Shown: positions 26,515 to 34,731 of the stretch, one piece after another
Numbering within the stretch: the stretch's first letter is position 1
How the letters are laid out: every line of letters starts with the position of its first letter
Source of the DNA: Paenarthrobacter ureafaciens
Lineage (GTDB): Bacteria > Actinomycetota > Actinomycetes > Actinomycetales > Micrococcaceae
Reading direction: 5' to 3'
NCBI RefSeq assembly: GCF_004028095.1
Contig: NZ_SBHM01000007.1
Coordinates: forward strand, 2,604,001-2,668,000
DNA length: 64,000 nt
Made by a program: the position numbers and the translations under genes
The notes under the pieces: generated by a model
What the model was told of the DNA's origin: nothing
Database searches by the model: none
Seen by the model: only the letters and a program-made list of their open reading frames with translations

Positions 26515-28938
26515 ATGTTGCCGGACCCTTGGCTGGACGAAGACACCGTCGCAGCAGGGTTGGGGCCATCGGCACTTCCGGACCGCCGGCAGCTCCTGGA
26601 ACTCATCGTCGGAGCCATAGCGTCACCGTCAACCAACGGCATAGTGGTGGTGGGGGACAAAGGCTCAGGCAAGAGCCACCTGCTGCTCTCCATCCAGGCC
26701 GGATTGCCCGAATCGATGGATGTCCGAACATTTGCAGGCACGCCTGAACTTGAAGCCGTACCTTTTGGAGCCCTGACATCGCGCGCTGAAGCTGCGGGGG
26801 AGTACTCCGGTCTTCCGGGGCTGCATGTTTTCCGGGCGCTCACCGCAGCCCTCGGTCCTGCCGACTATTTGTATACGCCCGCGCCGCGCCGCCGCGGCCG
26901 GAAAAGCATGACGGCGCAGCGGCGTCCTCCGCTGGTGCTGTTGGTGGACGACATCCATCACGTCGACCCGGACTCGTTGGCTGTATTGCTGCAGTTGATG
27001 CCCGGGTTCGGTGCCACCTTGGTGGCTACCGCGGACAGCAGGAGGCCCTTGCCGCAGGACCTCTACCAGCTATGGGAAGACGGCTTCCTTGAGCAGTATC
27101 TCCTGCCGCCCTTCACCTTCCAGGAAGCCCAGGCGCTGTGCGAGGACCTCCTGGGCGGACGGATGCAGCGCCGGGTCAGCAGCGTCTTTGCGGTCATCAG
27201 CGGTTTCAACGTGGGTCTGTTGTGCCTTGCCGTCGAGGACGCCCGGCGAGCGGAGTTGCTGGTGCATCGGCGCGGATTCTGGACCCTGGACCCGCGTGCC
27301 CGCTGCCGGTGGCCGGGCGTGGTGGAACACGTGGCGGCAGAAAATGCCCTCTGCCCGCCCGAGGAACGCCAGGCGTTGGAGGTCATCGCGCTGGGGGAGC
27401 CGGTGGCACTGGAGACCGTGGAACGCAGCTTCGGGCAGCGGACCATGGACGACCTGCTTGCGGCAAACCGGATCCGGCTGATCCCCGGCAGCCCGCCCAT
27501 GGTCCGGACCAGTTCCTGGCTTTGGGGCGAGGGCACCCGGCTGTCCGTTCCGCGTTCGCGCAGCACGGCCCTCCGGATCGGCGTCGAGGGTCCCAAGCTG
27601 ACCAAGGAGTCCGCTCCGGCGATGCTGCGCTGGATGACCTGGACACTGGACTCCGGGCTGAGCTTGTCCGATGAACTGATCCTGTCTGCTGCGCCTGCCG
27701 CGGACAGTCCGTCCACCGCAGAGCTGGCCCTCCGCGCCGCCGCAGCCGTCAAAGAACCCGGGAATGTGCCTGAAGCCAAGCTCTTGAGGGCCCGGGCCCT
27801 CATTGCCGAAGGCCAACTGCAGGCGGCCACACCCGAACTGCGGGCACTGGCCACCGCGGATCGGCAGCCGGGTGTGAGGTCCGCGGCGGCCAACCGGCTG
27901 GCGGCCTTGAGCCTCATGGGCGCGGCCCCGGTGCCGGCAGCTGCTGATGTCTCCGAACCGGCAACGACCATCCTCGACGCCGTCCGGGAGTCCGGACAGT
28001 TGCTCAAGGCAGGAAACGCCCCGGAAGCCCTGGCGAGGTCGACGGCGGCCGTCCTGGCCATCGGTGCAGACCCGGATGCGGAAATCTTCCGGCCGGGTGT
28101 CCTGCTCCGTCACGCCATGTGCCTGCGCCACAACCTCGCGTGGGCGCTCTTGGAAACGGTGCTGCACACACGGGCGAGCTATGCCATGCCCGCCCATCTG
28201 GCCGGCTGTCTTGAGGTTGCCCGGGGCTATGCACAGTTGAGCCAGGGACTTCCCTGCGCTGCCCGCCGGACGCTGGAACCGGTGGTTGCCGACATGGCCG
28301 ATGCCGGCCTGCCGTTGGTCGTGGCTCTCGGCGCAGCCATGCTGGCATTCTGTGAAGCACAGGACGGCGCCGGGCGGGAAGCACAGTCCAGCATCGTCCA
28401 AAGCGAGGCGGCCTTGGCCGAAGCGGGTCCGGGGGCAGCCGCCACGGACTCCGGGTTGTTGCGTGAGTACTGTGCACTCTTCATCGCCGCGGCCCAGGAC
28501 TACGTGGCTGGTCCAGGTGCCCTGCTTGCCCTCGCAGGGAAATTCCAGGCGACGAACTCCATGATCGCGGCCGAGGCCCTCTCCCTCCTTGCGCTGAAGG
28601 CCGGTTCCGCCGTCGTCGACGATCTGCCGCTGTTGAACCGCCTTGGCGGGCTTGCCGAAAACCTGGAGGGCGCGGGCGGGGTCTCCATGCGGACTTTTGT
28701 GCAGGCCTGGTGCGACGGGGAGCCCAGGGCCCTGGAGGCCGCGGCCCGCAGCCTGTCCGGGAACAGGCAGTTCGCCCATGCTGTGCTCTGCTGCGCCGCA
28801 GCGGCGGACAGGTATGAAGCGCGCTCACGCGGCGCAGCGAGCCGCCGGTCGTCGCTGATGGCGGAGCGGCTGCGTGCGGTGATCGACAGCGGGAATGTTC
28901 CCCCGCTTGGCTGGCTTCCGGGACCGGCGGGGCGCTGA
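26515..28938 (+). CDS. LuxR-type ATPase paralogue lacking a helix-turn-helix
   Basis: This 807-residue protein is related to the two upstream regulators: Walker A VVGDKGSGKSHLLLS (about 46-60), Walker B PLVLLVDDIHHVD, the LYQLWEDGFLEQYLL stretch (compare LLQLWYDGLAERLEL in the second protein), then helical repeats. It ends in a basic segment (RSRGAASRRSSLMAERLRAVIDSG) with no recognisable LuxR helix-turn-helix, so it is unlikely to bind DNA in the same way. ATG 26515 follows GGAG with six bases between; a TTG at 26494 is less likely. It may modulate the other two or act as a signal-sensing STAND-like ATPase; both are inferences. Confidence 0.8.
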   Translation: MLPDPWLDEDTVAAGLGPSALPDRRQLLELIVGAIASPSTNGIVVVGDKGSGKSHLLLSIQAGLPESMDVRTFAGTPELEAVPFGALTSRAEAAGEYSGLPGLHVFRALTAALGPADYLYTPAPRRRGRKSMTAQRRPPLVLLVDDIHHVDPDSLAVLLQLMPGFGATLVATADSRRPLPQDLYQLWEDGFLEQYLLPPFTFQEAQALCEDLLGGRMQRRVSSVFAVISGFNVGLLCLAVEDARRAELLVHRRGFWTLDPRARCRWPGVVEHVAAENALCPPEERQALEVIALGEPVALETVERSFGQRTMDDLLAANRIRLIPGSPPMVRTSSWLWGEGTRLSVPRSRSTALRIGVEGPKLTKESAPAMLRWMTWTLDSGLSLSDELILSAAPAADSPSTAELALRAAAAVKEPGNVPEAKLLRARALIAEGQLQAATPELRALATADRQPGVRSAAANRLAALSLMGAAPVPAAADVSEPATTILDAVRESGQLLKAGNAPEALARSTAAVLAIGADPDAEIFRPGVLLRHAMCLRHNLAWALLETVLHTRASYAMPAHLAGCLEVARGYAQLSQGLPCAARRTLEPVVADMADAGLPLVVALGAAMLAFCEAQDGAGREAQSSIVQSEAALAEAGPGAAATDSGLLREYCALFIAAAQDYVAGPGALLALAGKFQATNSMIAAEALSLLALKAGSAVVDDLPLLNRLGGLAENLEGAGGVSMRTFVQAWCDGEPRALEAAARSLSGNRQFAHAVLCCAAAADRYEARSRGAASRRSSLMAERLRAVIDSGNVPPLGWLPGPAGR

Positions 28939-29017
28939 CGTGCCCGAAAGCACATCAACGGTTGAGGCCACCCGTGGGATAATTGAGTGTCCCTGAAGGC
29001 TTTCCAAGGAGTCACCC

Positions 29018-30343
29018 TTGACCGTCGTATCAACTCCCGCATCGCTGCAGCAGTCCGTGCAAGCCATGGACAACGCCGAGGTGTTGAGGATCCGGAACGA
29101 CTTCCCTGTCCTGAACCAGCAGGTCAACGGCAAGCCACTGATCTACCTGGATTCCGGCGCAACCTCGCAAAATCCGTTGAGCGTGATCGAAGCCGAGCAG
29201 GAATTCTACGAACAGCGCAACGCGGCAGTGCACCGCGGCGCCCACCATTTGGCCGTCGAAGCCACGGAGGCGTTCGAGGACGCACGGCAGACCGTGGCGG
29301 ACTTCATCGGTGCCCGTTACGAAGAGACGGTCTGGACCTCCAACGCCACCGAAGGCCTGAACCTCATCAGCTATGCGCTGTCCAACGCTGCACTGTGGGC
29401 CGCCCAGGGGCGCGGTAGTTCGGCCTTGAAGGACCTCGCCATTGGTCCGGGGGACCAGATCGTGGTGACGGAAATGGAGCACCACGCCAACCTGATCCCG
29501 TGGCAGGAGCTGGCATTCCGCACCGGTGCCACCCTCAAGTACATCCCCGTCACTGACGAAGGAACGCTGCGGCTGGATGCCGCGGCGGAAATCGTGGGGG
29601 AGCGGACCCGCGTGCTGGCCTTCACGCACGCCTCCAACGTCCTGGGCACCATCAACCCCGTGCGTGAACTGGTCGCCCTTGCCCGCCGTGCCGGCTCGCT
29701 GGTGGTCCTCGACGCCTGCCAGTCCGTGCCGCACATGCCTATCAACGTCAAGGACCTGGACGTTGACTTTGCGGTGTTCTCAGGCCACAAGATGCTGGCA
29801 CCCACCGGCGTGGGGGTGCTCTACGGCAAGCAGGAGCTCCTGGATGTGCTCCCGCCGTTCCTGACGGGTGGTTCCATGATCACCACGGTCACCATGGACC
29901 GGGCAGAATACTTGCCGGCACCGCAGCGCTTCGAGGCCGGCACCCAACGGATTTCCCAGGCAGTCGCCCTCGCTGCGGCCGTGAACTACCTGTCCGAAAC
30001 GGGCATCGACCGCATCCACGCGTGGGAGGCCCAGTTGGGCGAGCGGCTGGTCAAGGGCCTGGAATCCATCGACGGAGTCAGGGTGGTGGGCCCGGCCTCC
30101 GGTTCCGAACGCATCGGCCTGGCCGCGTTCGACGTCGCCGGCGTGCACGCGCACGACGTCGGACAGTTCCTTGATGACCGCGGCATCGCCGTCCGCGTGG
30201 GGCACCACTGCGCGCAGCCGCTGCACCGCAGGCTCGGCCTCACCGCCACCACGCGGGCCAGCACCTACCTCTACAACACTACCGACGACGTCGACGCTTT
30301 CCTCGATGCCGTATCCGGCGTGCGGGCCTACTTCCAGGCCTGA
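29018..30343 (+). CDS. sufS: Cysteine desulfurase SufS
   Basis: SufS takes sulfur from cysteine for Fe-S cluster assembly. The 441-residue protein shows IYLDSGATSQNP, VHRGAHHLAVEATEAFE, TEMEHHANLIPW, DACQSVPHMP, the PLP lysine in FSGHKMLAPTGVGVLYG and the persulfide cysteine in VRVGHHCAQPLHRRLG. The start is TTG 29018 after AAGGAG. sufU follows 37 bp later. The scaffold genes sufB, sufC and sufD are not in the window, so this pair lies apart from, or duplicates, the main suf operon. Confidence 0.94.
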   Translation: MTVVSTPASLQQSVQAMDNAEVLRIRNDFPVLNQQVNGKPLIYLDSGATSQNPLSVIEAEQEFYEQRNAAVHRGAHHLAVEATEAFEDARQTVADFIGARYEETVWTSNATEGLNLISYALSNAALWAAQGRGSSALKDLAIGPGDQIVVTEMEHHANLIPWQELAFRTGATLKYIPVTDEGTLRLDAAAEIVGERTRVLAFTHASNVLGTINPVRELVALARRAGSLVVLDACQSVPHMPINVKDLDVDFAVFSGHKMLAPTGVGVLYGKQELLDVLPPFLTGGSMITTVTMDRAEYLPAPQRFEAGTQRISQAVALAAAVNYLSETGIDRIHAWEAQLGERLVKGLESIDGVRVVGPASGSERIGLAAFDVAGVHAHDVGQFLDDRGIAVRVGHHCAQPLHRRLGLTATTRASTYLYNTTDDVDAFLDAVSGVRAYFQA

Positions 30344-30380
30344 TACCGGTCCTTCAACCTTCGACGAACAGGCAAGCACC

Positions 30381-30836
30381 ATGAGTCTCGACCAGTTGTA
30401 CCAGCAGATCATCCTGGACCACTCCAAGCAGCGCCACGGCAGCGGCCTGGCCCGGACCGCCGCACCCGAAGGCGCAGCAACAGGGCAATCACACCAGCTC
30501 AATCCGGTGTGCGGTGACGAGGTCACCCTGCGCCTTGCCGTAGCCGATGGCACGGTGCAGCAAGTGAGCTGGGACGGTGCCGGCTGCTCCATCTCCATGG
30601 CCTCGGCCTCGGTGTTGAGCGAACTGGCGGAAGGGCTGTCCGTGGAGGAGTTGCACGAGGTCATCGACAACTTCCGCGAGGTCCTCCGGTCCCGGGGCAA
30701 GGTCCAGGCGGACCCGGAGATCCTTGGGGACGCCGCAGCTTTTGAAGGCGTGTCCCGCTACGCGGCCCGCGTCAAGTGCGCCATGATTTCCTGGGTGGCG
30801 GCCGAGGACGCCCTCAACCAGGCCACAACAGCCTAG
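30381..30836 (+). CDS. sufU: SufU, sulfur-transfer partner of SufS (NifU/IscU-like)
   Basis: SufU is a zinc protein that accepts persulfide sulfur from SufS. The three conserved cysteines are in [20 protein letters not shown] and RVKCAMISW, and the SufU-specific insertion between the second and third is present. The 151-residue ATG start fits the N-terminal [18 protein letters not shown] motif. Its stop codon shares the CTAG palindrome with the stop of convergent nhaA, so the two genes overlap by four bases tail to tail. Confidence 0.94.
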   Translation: MSLDQLYQQIILDHSKQRHGSGLARTAAPEGAATGQSHQLNPVCGDEVTLRLAVADGTVQQVSWDGAGCSISMASASVLSELAEGLSVEELHEVIDNFREVLRSRGKVQADPEILGDAAAFEGVSRYAARVKCAMISWVAAEDALNQATTA

Positions 30837-32125
30837 CCGCGGGCGAAGACGTCCGGTACGCCGTCGCCGTCGTCATCCCGTGCTTCTTCCGCCGCCACCA
30901 GACGGTAGCGCCGGTTGCGGGCCTTGAGCACTATCGCGGCAAGCAGTGCCGAGATCAGCGAACCTGCCAGGATGGCCACCTTGGCGTGGTCGTTGTGGGC
31001 GGACCCGGACCCAAAACTCAGCTCGCCGATCAGCAGCGACACCGTGAAGCCGATGCCGGCGAGGAGCGCCAGGCCGAAGAGGTCGATCCATGAAATGCTG
31101 GGATCCAGGCTGGCCCGCGTCGTCTTGGTGACCAGGAACGTGGTACCGAAGACGCCGACTGCCTTGCCGATGACCAGCGCCGCGATGACTCCCACTGCCA
31201 CAGGATCCTGCAGCGCAGCGGCCATCCCGTCAAAGCCTCCCAACGCAACGCCCGCGGAGAAGAAAGCGAACACGGGGACAGCGAAGCCTGCCGAGAAGGG
31301 ACGAAGGCGGTGTTCGAAGCTTTCGGCCAGTCCCTCCGCCGGTTCCCCTTTCTTTCCGCTCGCGGCCACCGGCACGGCGAAGCCGAGGATCACCCCGGCA
31401 ACCGTGGCGTGAATACCGGAGGCGTGCACGAAGCCCCACGTGGCGAAGGCCAGCGGGAGCAGCAGGTACCAGCTGCGGACCCGCTTCTGGACGAGGAAGG
31501 TGAACAGCGCCAAAGGGACGAGTGCGGCCAACAGCATGAGCGGTTGCAGCCCGGTTGAGTAGAAGAAGGCGATGATGCCGATGGCGATCAGGTCGTCCAC
31601 CACGGCGAGCGTCAACAGGAAGGTCCGCAGGGCTGCCGGAAGGTGGGTGTTGATCACAGCCAGCACGGCCAGGGCGAAAGCGATGTCCGTGGCGGTGGGA
31701 ATGGCCCAGCCTTTGAGGGTTTCCCCGGCAGAGCCCAGGTTCACCAGCACGTAGATCAGTGCCGGTATGACCACCCCGCCAAAGGCTGCGGCGACGGGAA
31801 CAACTGCTTTGGCGGGAGAACGCAGCTCTCCAGCCACGAATTCCCTTTTGAGTTCAAGGCCGGCGAGGAAGAAGAAAACGGCCAGCAAGCCATCGGACGC
31901 CCAATGGCCGAGGCTGAGCTTCAGGTGCCAGGGCTCGTAGCCGATGGTGAAGTCCCGGAGGGCGAAGTAGGCATCGGCTGCGGGGGAGTTGGCCCAGAGC
32001 AGTGCGATGACTGTGGCGATGAGGAGGAGTGCTCCGCCCACGGTTTCCGCGCGAAGGATTGCGAGGATCCGGCGGTACTCGGGGTAGGTGGAGCGGGTGA
32101 AGATCGTGGGCGAGCGGTCAGCCAC
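30833..32125 (-). CDS. nhaA: Na+/H+ antiporter NhaA
   Basis: NhaA exchanges sodium for protons across the cell membrane. The 430-residue protein has about twelve membrane helices and the family motifs [33 protein letters not shown] and [18 protein letters not shown], in which the paired aspartates are the ion-binding site. I place the start at GTG 32125, five bases after AAGGAG; the frame opens 90 bases earlier. It is convergent with sufU, and its C-terminal tail is charged ([18 protein letters not shown]). Confidence 0.94.
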   Translation of the reverse strand: MADRSPTIFTRSTYPEYRRILAILRAETVGGALLLIATVIALLWANSPAADAYFALRDFTIGYEPWHLKLSLGHWASDGLLAVFFFLAGLELKREFVAGELRSPAKAVVPVAAAFGGVVIPALIYVLVNLGSAGETLKGWAIPTATDIAFALAVLAVINTHLPAALRTFLLTLAVVDDLIAIGIIAFFYSTGLQPLMLLAALVPLALFTFLVQKRVRSWYLLLPLAFATWGFVHASGIHATVAGVILGFAVPVAASGKKGEPAEGLAESFEHRLRPFSAGFAVPVFAFFSAGVALGGFDGMAAALQDPVAVGVIAALVIGKAVGVFGTTFLVTKTTRASLDPSISWIDLFGLALLAGIGFTVSLLIGELSFGSGSAHNDHAKVAILAGSLISALLAAIVLKARNRRYRLVAAEEARDDDGDGVPDVFARG

Positions 32126-32210
32126 AGGGGCTCCTTGTCCGGTTCGGGGTATTCGGGGTATCACAATGACTCCGCCGACCAGACTTCCCGGCACACCAAC
32201 GTCCATCCTA

Positions 32211-32276
32211 CCCAACTGGGTCGCAGTAGTGCGCGTTTAGAGACGTCATAACGCGCTTAACTGCGACCCAGTTGGG
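32211..32276. repeat. 66-bp imperfect palindromic element
   Basis: Two 27-bp arms (32211-32237 and 32250-32276) are reverse complements with three mismatches; each carries CCCAACTGGGTCGCAGT at its outer end. The spacer is 12 bp. It lies between the start region of nhaA and the end of a small membrane protein gene, six bases from the latter's stop. It has no coding content and looks like a REP- or MITE-like intergenic repeat; copy number cannot be judged here. Confidence 0.9.
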
Positions 32277-32281
32277 GGAAA

Positions 32282-32503
32282 TTAGGGGAGCAAAACCGCG
32301 ACGCCGATCGCCGCCGTCGCGAGGCCCAGCACCATGGAGATGGTCACCAGGACCACGTGCACGGTCAGGAACCGGGTCGCCTTGCCCGACGCGTCCCGCG
32401 CACGCGGATCCTTCATCACGCGTTTGAGGAACTGCGGCCACACAACCAGTGACCAAACGCCCGCGACGATCAGGACAACCGCCAGGATTGCGGGAAGTTC
32501 CAC
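32282..32503 (-). CDS. SCO4848-family small membrane protein
   Basis: This 73-residue protein has two membrane helices (about residues 4-22 and 46-72) around a basic loop with WPQFLKRVMKDPRARD, a pattern I know from the actinobacterial SCO4848 family of unknown function. The GTG start lies one base after the stop of the DUF2505 gene (TAG-C-GTG), so it is probably translated by coupling. It ends in LGLATAAIGVAVLLP. Confidence 0.8.
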   Translation of the reverse strand: MELPAILAVVLIVAGVWSLVVWPQFLKRVMKDPRARDASGKATRFLTVHVVLVTISMVLGLATAAIGVAVLLP

Positions 32504-32504
32504 G

Positions 32505-33002
32505 CTAGTGGCTTTCTAGCCAGGCCTGGGCCTGCTGGGACTGGATGTTCAGGGCCTTGCCGACCATCGGTTCCGCGGCGTCGGCGATCTTGCCGCCGAG
32601 GAACGGAACCGAGGACTTCACGTTGCCCTCCAGCTCGATCCGGGTGCTGCCGCCTTCAGCCACCAGGCGCTGGACAGCGGTGACATCCAGGGGCGCACCG
32701 GCCACCTTCAAGGCGATGGTGCTGGCGCGGGATCCGTCAGCTGCCGGGGCCTCCCACTGCTCGGTCTGGGTGACCGTGAGGCTCTCGCCGACGAACTTGC
32801 GGGCGATGTCCGGCAGTCGCGTCGTGGGCAGCGTGCGGACGGTGGTGGTGCTGAACGCGCCGGCGGTGTCACCGTCGATCGTGAACGATTCCAAGGAGCC
32901 GCCCACCAGTTCGCTCGTGTGACGCAGGAAGTCCTCGTCGACGAATACAGCGGCGACGCGGTCAACGCTATGCGGCAGGGTGGTGGATGCGCTCAGGGCC
33001 AT
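32505..33002 (-). CDS. DUF2505 domain-containing protein
   Basis: The 165-residue protein resembles the DUF2505 family, which has an SRPBCC/START-like lipid-binding fold: MALSASTTLPHSVDRVAAVFVDEDFLRH at the N terminus, TQTEQWEAPAADGS in the middle and GGKIADAAEPMVGKALNIQSQQAQAWL at the end. The ATG at 33002 follows GGAGG; the longer open frame upstream lies over the end of the SDR gene and is not used. It is coupled to the small membrane protein downstream. Confidence 0.85.
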   Translation of the reverse strand: MALSASTTLPHSVDRVAAVFVDEDFLRHTSELVGGSLESFTIDGDTAGAFSTTTVRTLPTTRLPDIARKFVGESLTVTQTEQWEAPAADGSRASTIALKVAGAPLDVTAVQRLVAEGGSTRIELEGNVKSSVPFLGGKIADAAEPMVGKALNIQSQQAQAWLESH

Positions 33003-33052
33003 GGGTCCTCCGTGGATGTGGTGGTGTTGAAGCTCTTTTAGCTCCCAACATC

Positions 33053-34690
33053 CTACGGGGTGTCGCTGGCCGCGCCCGAACCGGCCCCGGCTGCACCCTG
33101 CTCGCGGGATGCTTCCTGCAGGGCCGTGGCAGCCGCGGAAATGTTCCGCGCCATGGACGGGAAGATCACCCCGTGGAACGGGTAAACGCCCAGCCAATAC
33201 AACCGTCCTGCCAAGCCGCGCGGGAAGAAAATGGCGCGCTGGCGATACAGGCTGCCGTCGCCGTCGGGCTCTACCGCCAACTCGAGCCACGCGCGCCCGG
33301 GCGCCCGCATCTCCGCCCGCAGGCGCAGCAGGTGGCCACGGTCAATGGCCTCCACCCGCCACCAATCCACCACCTCGCCACTATTGAGAGTTTTAGGATG
33401 GCGCCGCCCGCGCAGCAGGCCGGCCCCGCCCTGCAGTTTGTCCATCCAGCCGCGGATACGCCAGGCCAAAGGCAACGAGTACCAGCCGTTCTTGCCGCCG
33501 ATGCCTTCGATGATGGTCCACACATGCTCCGGCCGGGCGGGACTGTGGAACTTCCGTTCGTCCACGTACACCTTGTACCCGGCCCAGTCGGGGTCGCTCG
33601 GGAGGGGATCGGAGTCCACGCCGGCGTTGGCCCACGTGGTCTCCACCTGCCCGTCGCGTTCCTTGCCCAGCGCCAGGGCAACAGCGCGGCGGTACGGGGT
33701 CAGGCCGCCGTCGGGCAGGGGGATGTAACGGTCGACGTCGTGCTCCCGCGACACAGCGTCGTGCTGCAGTGACTGCACCAGCGGAAAGGACATGGACAGC
33801 GGAATCGGTGTCACCAGGGCAACCCATAGCCCGGCCAGCTTCGGCGCGGGAACCGGCAGGGCAATGACCAGCCGCCGGGGGAGGCCACGCTCCACGGCGT
33901 ACTGGTTCATCATGTCCTTGTACTTCAGGACGTCGCGGGAACCGATGTCGAAGGTTCGGTTGAGCTTGTCCGGAAGGGTGGCAGCCGCAACAAGGTAGTG
34001 GAGCACGTCCCGGACCGCGATCGCCTCGATCCGGTTATTAACCCAACTGGGCGCCGGCATGACGGGAAGCGTGTCAGCCAAATGACGGATCATTTCGAAG
34101 GACGCGGAGCCCGAGCCGATCACCACGCCCGCTTGGAACACGATGGAATCAACCCCGGACTCCAGGAACACCCGGCCCACCTTCTCCCTGGACCGCATGT
34201 GGGTTGAAAGCAGCGCATTGTCAGGATGGAGCCCGCCGAGGTAGACGATCCTGGATACCTTGGCGGCGGACGCGGCAGCTGCCACCAGGCGGGCCATCGC
34301 TTCTTCCTTCGCCTCGTAGCCGCCGCCCGATGCCATGGAATGGACCAGGTAATACAGCACGTCCACGCCTTCCATGGCCTTCGCTGCGGTGTCCTGGTTG
34401 TCCAGCGAATCCTGGATGATGTCCACGTCGCCGTGCCACGGGACGTCAGCGATCTTCTGCGGGGAGCGGACCAGCACTTTCACCCGGTGGCCGGCCTCGA
34501 GCAACCGCGGAACCAGGCGGCCGCCGATGTAGCCGGTGGCGCCCGTTACCAGGACGGTCTTGCGGGAAGGTTGCGGATCAGGCTGTTTTTCAAGCGGTTG
34601 CTGTTCAGGCGCTGGCTGCAAAGGAACTCCTGGGGCTGGAGGGAGGGGTAGGCTGGAATCAACCCGGCATTCATTCGAATTTCCGGGCAT
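33053..34690 (-). CDS. SDR family NAD-binding protein with C-terminal DUF2867
   Basis: The 545-residue protein has an atypical short-chain dehydrogenase domain (TVLVTGATGYIGGRLVPRLLEAGHRVKVLVR at about 44-75, YLVHSM, RIVYLGGLHPD, FQAGVVIGSGSASFEMIRHL) and a C-terminal SRPBCC-like DUF2867 domain (HVWTIIEGIGGKNGWYSLPLAWRIRG, FFPRGLAGRLYWLGVYPFHGVIFPSMARNI). No classical YxxxK site is evident, so it may bind the nucleotide without dehydrogenase activity. It is divergent from mfd, 41 bp apart, sharing a control region. Confidence 0.88.
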   Translation of the reverse strand: MPGNSNECRVDSSLPLPPAPGVPLQPAPEQQPLEKQPDPQPSRKTVLVTGATGYIGGRLVPRLLEAGHRVKVLVRSPQKIADVPWHGDVDIIQDSLDNQDTAAKAMEGVDVLYYLVHSMASGGGYEAKEEAMARLVAAAASAAKVSRIVYLGGLHPDNALLSTHMRSREKVGRVFLESGVDSIVFQAGVVIGSGSASFEMIRHLADTLPVMPAPSWVNNRIEAIAVRDVLHYLVAAATLPDKLNRTFDIGSRDVLKYKDMMNQYAVERGLPRRLVIALPVPAPKLAGLWVALVTPIPLSMSFPLVQSLQHDAVSREHDVDRYIPLPDGGLTPYRRAVALALGKERDGQVETTWANAGVDSDPLPSDPDWAGYKVYVDERKFHSPARPEHVWTIIEGIGGKNGWYSLPLAWRIRGWMDKLQGGAGLLRGRRHPKTLNSGEVVDWWRVEAIDRGHLLRLRAEMRAPGRAWLELAVEPDGDGSLYRQRAIFFPRGLAGRLYWLGVYPFHGVIFPSMARNISAAATALQEASREQGAAGAGSGAASDTP

Positions 34691-34731
34691 TTGTGTTGCC
34701 TGCCCTTGGACCCACCCTAGGAGTTTCAGCC

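Noticed and set aside
26280..26843. A 187-residue minus-strand ORF over the leader of the third ATPase gene
   Set aside because: It overlaps the N-terminal coding region of that gene, is Ser/Arg/Pro-rich and contains the inverted repeats; no domain.
27070..28779. A 569-residue minus-strand frame over the third ATPase gene
   Set aside because: Shadow frame with arginine/glycine-rich composition and no motif.
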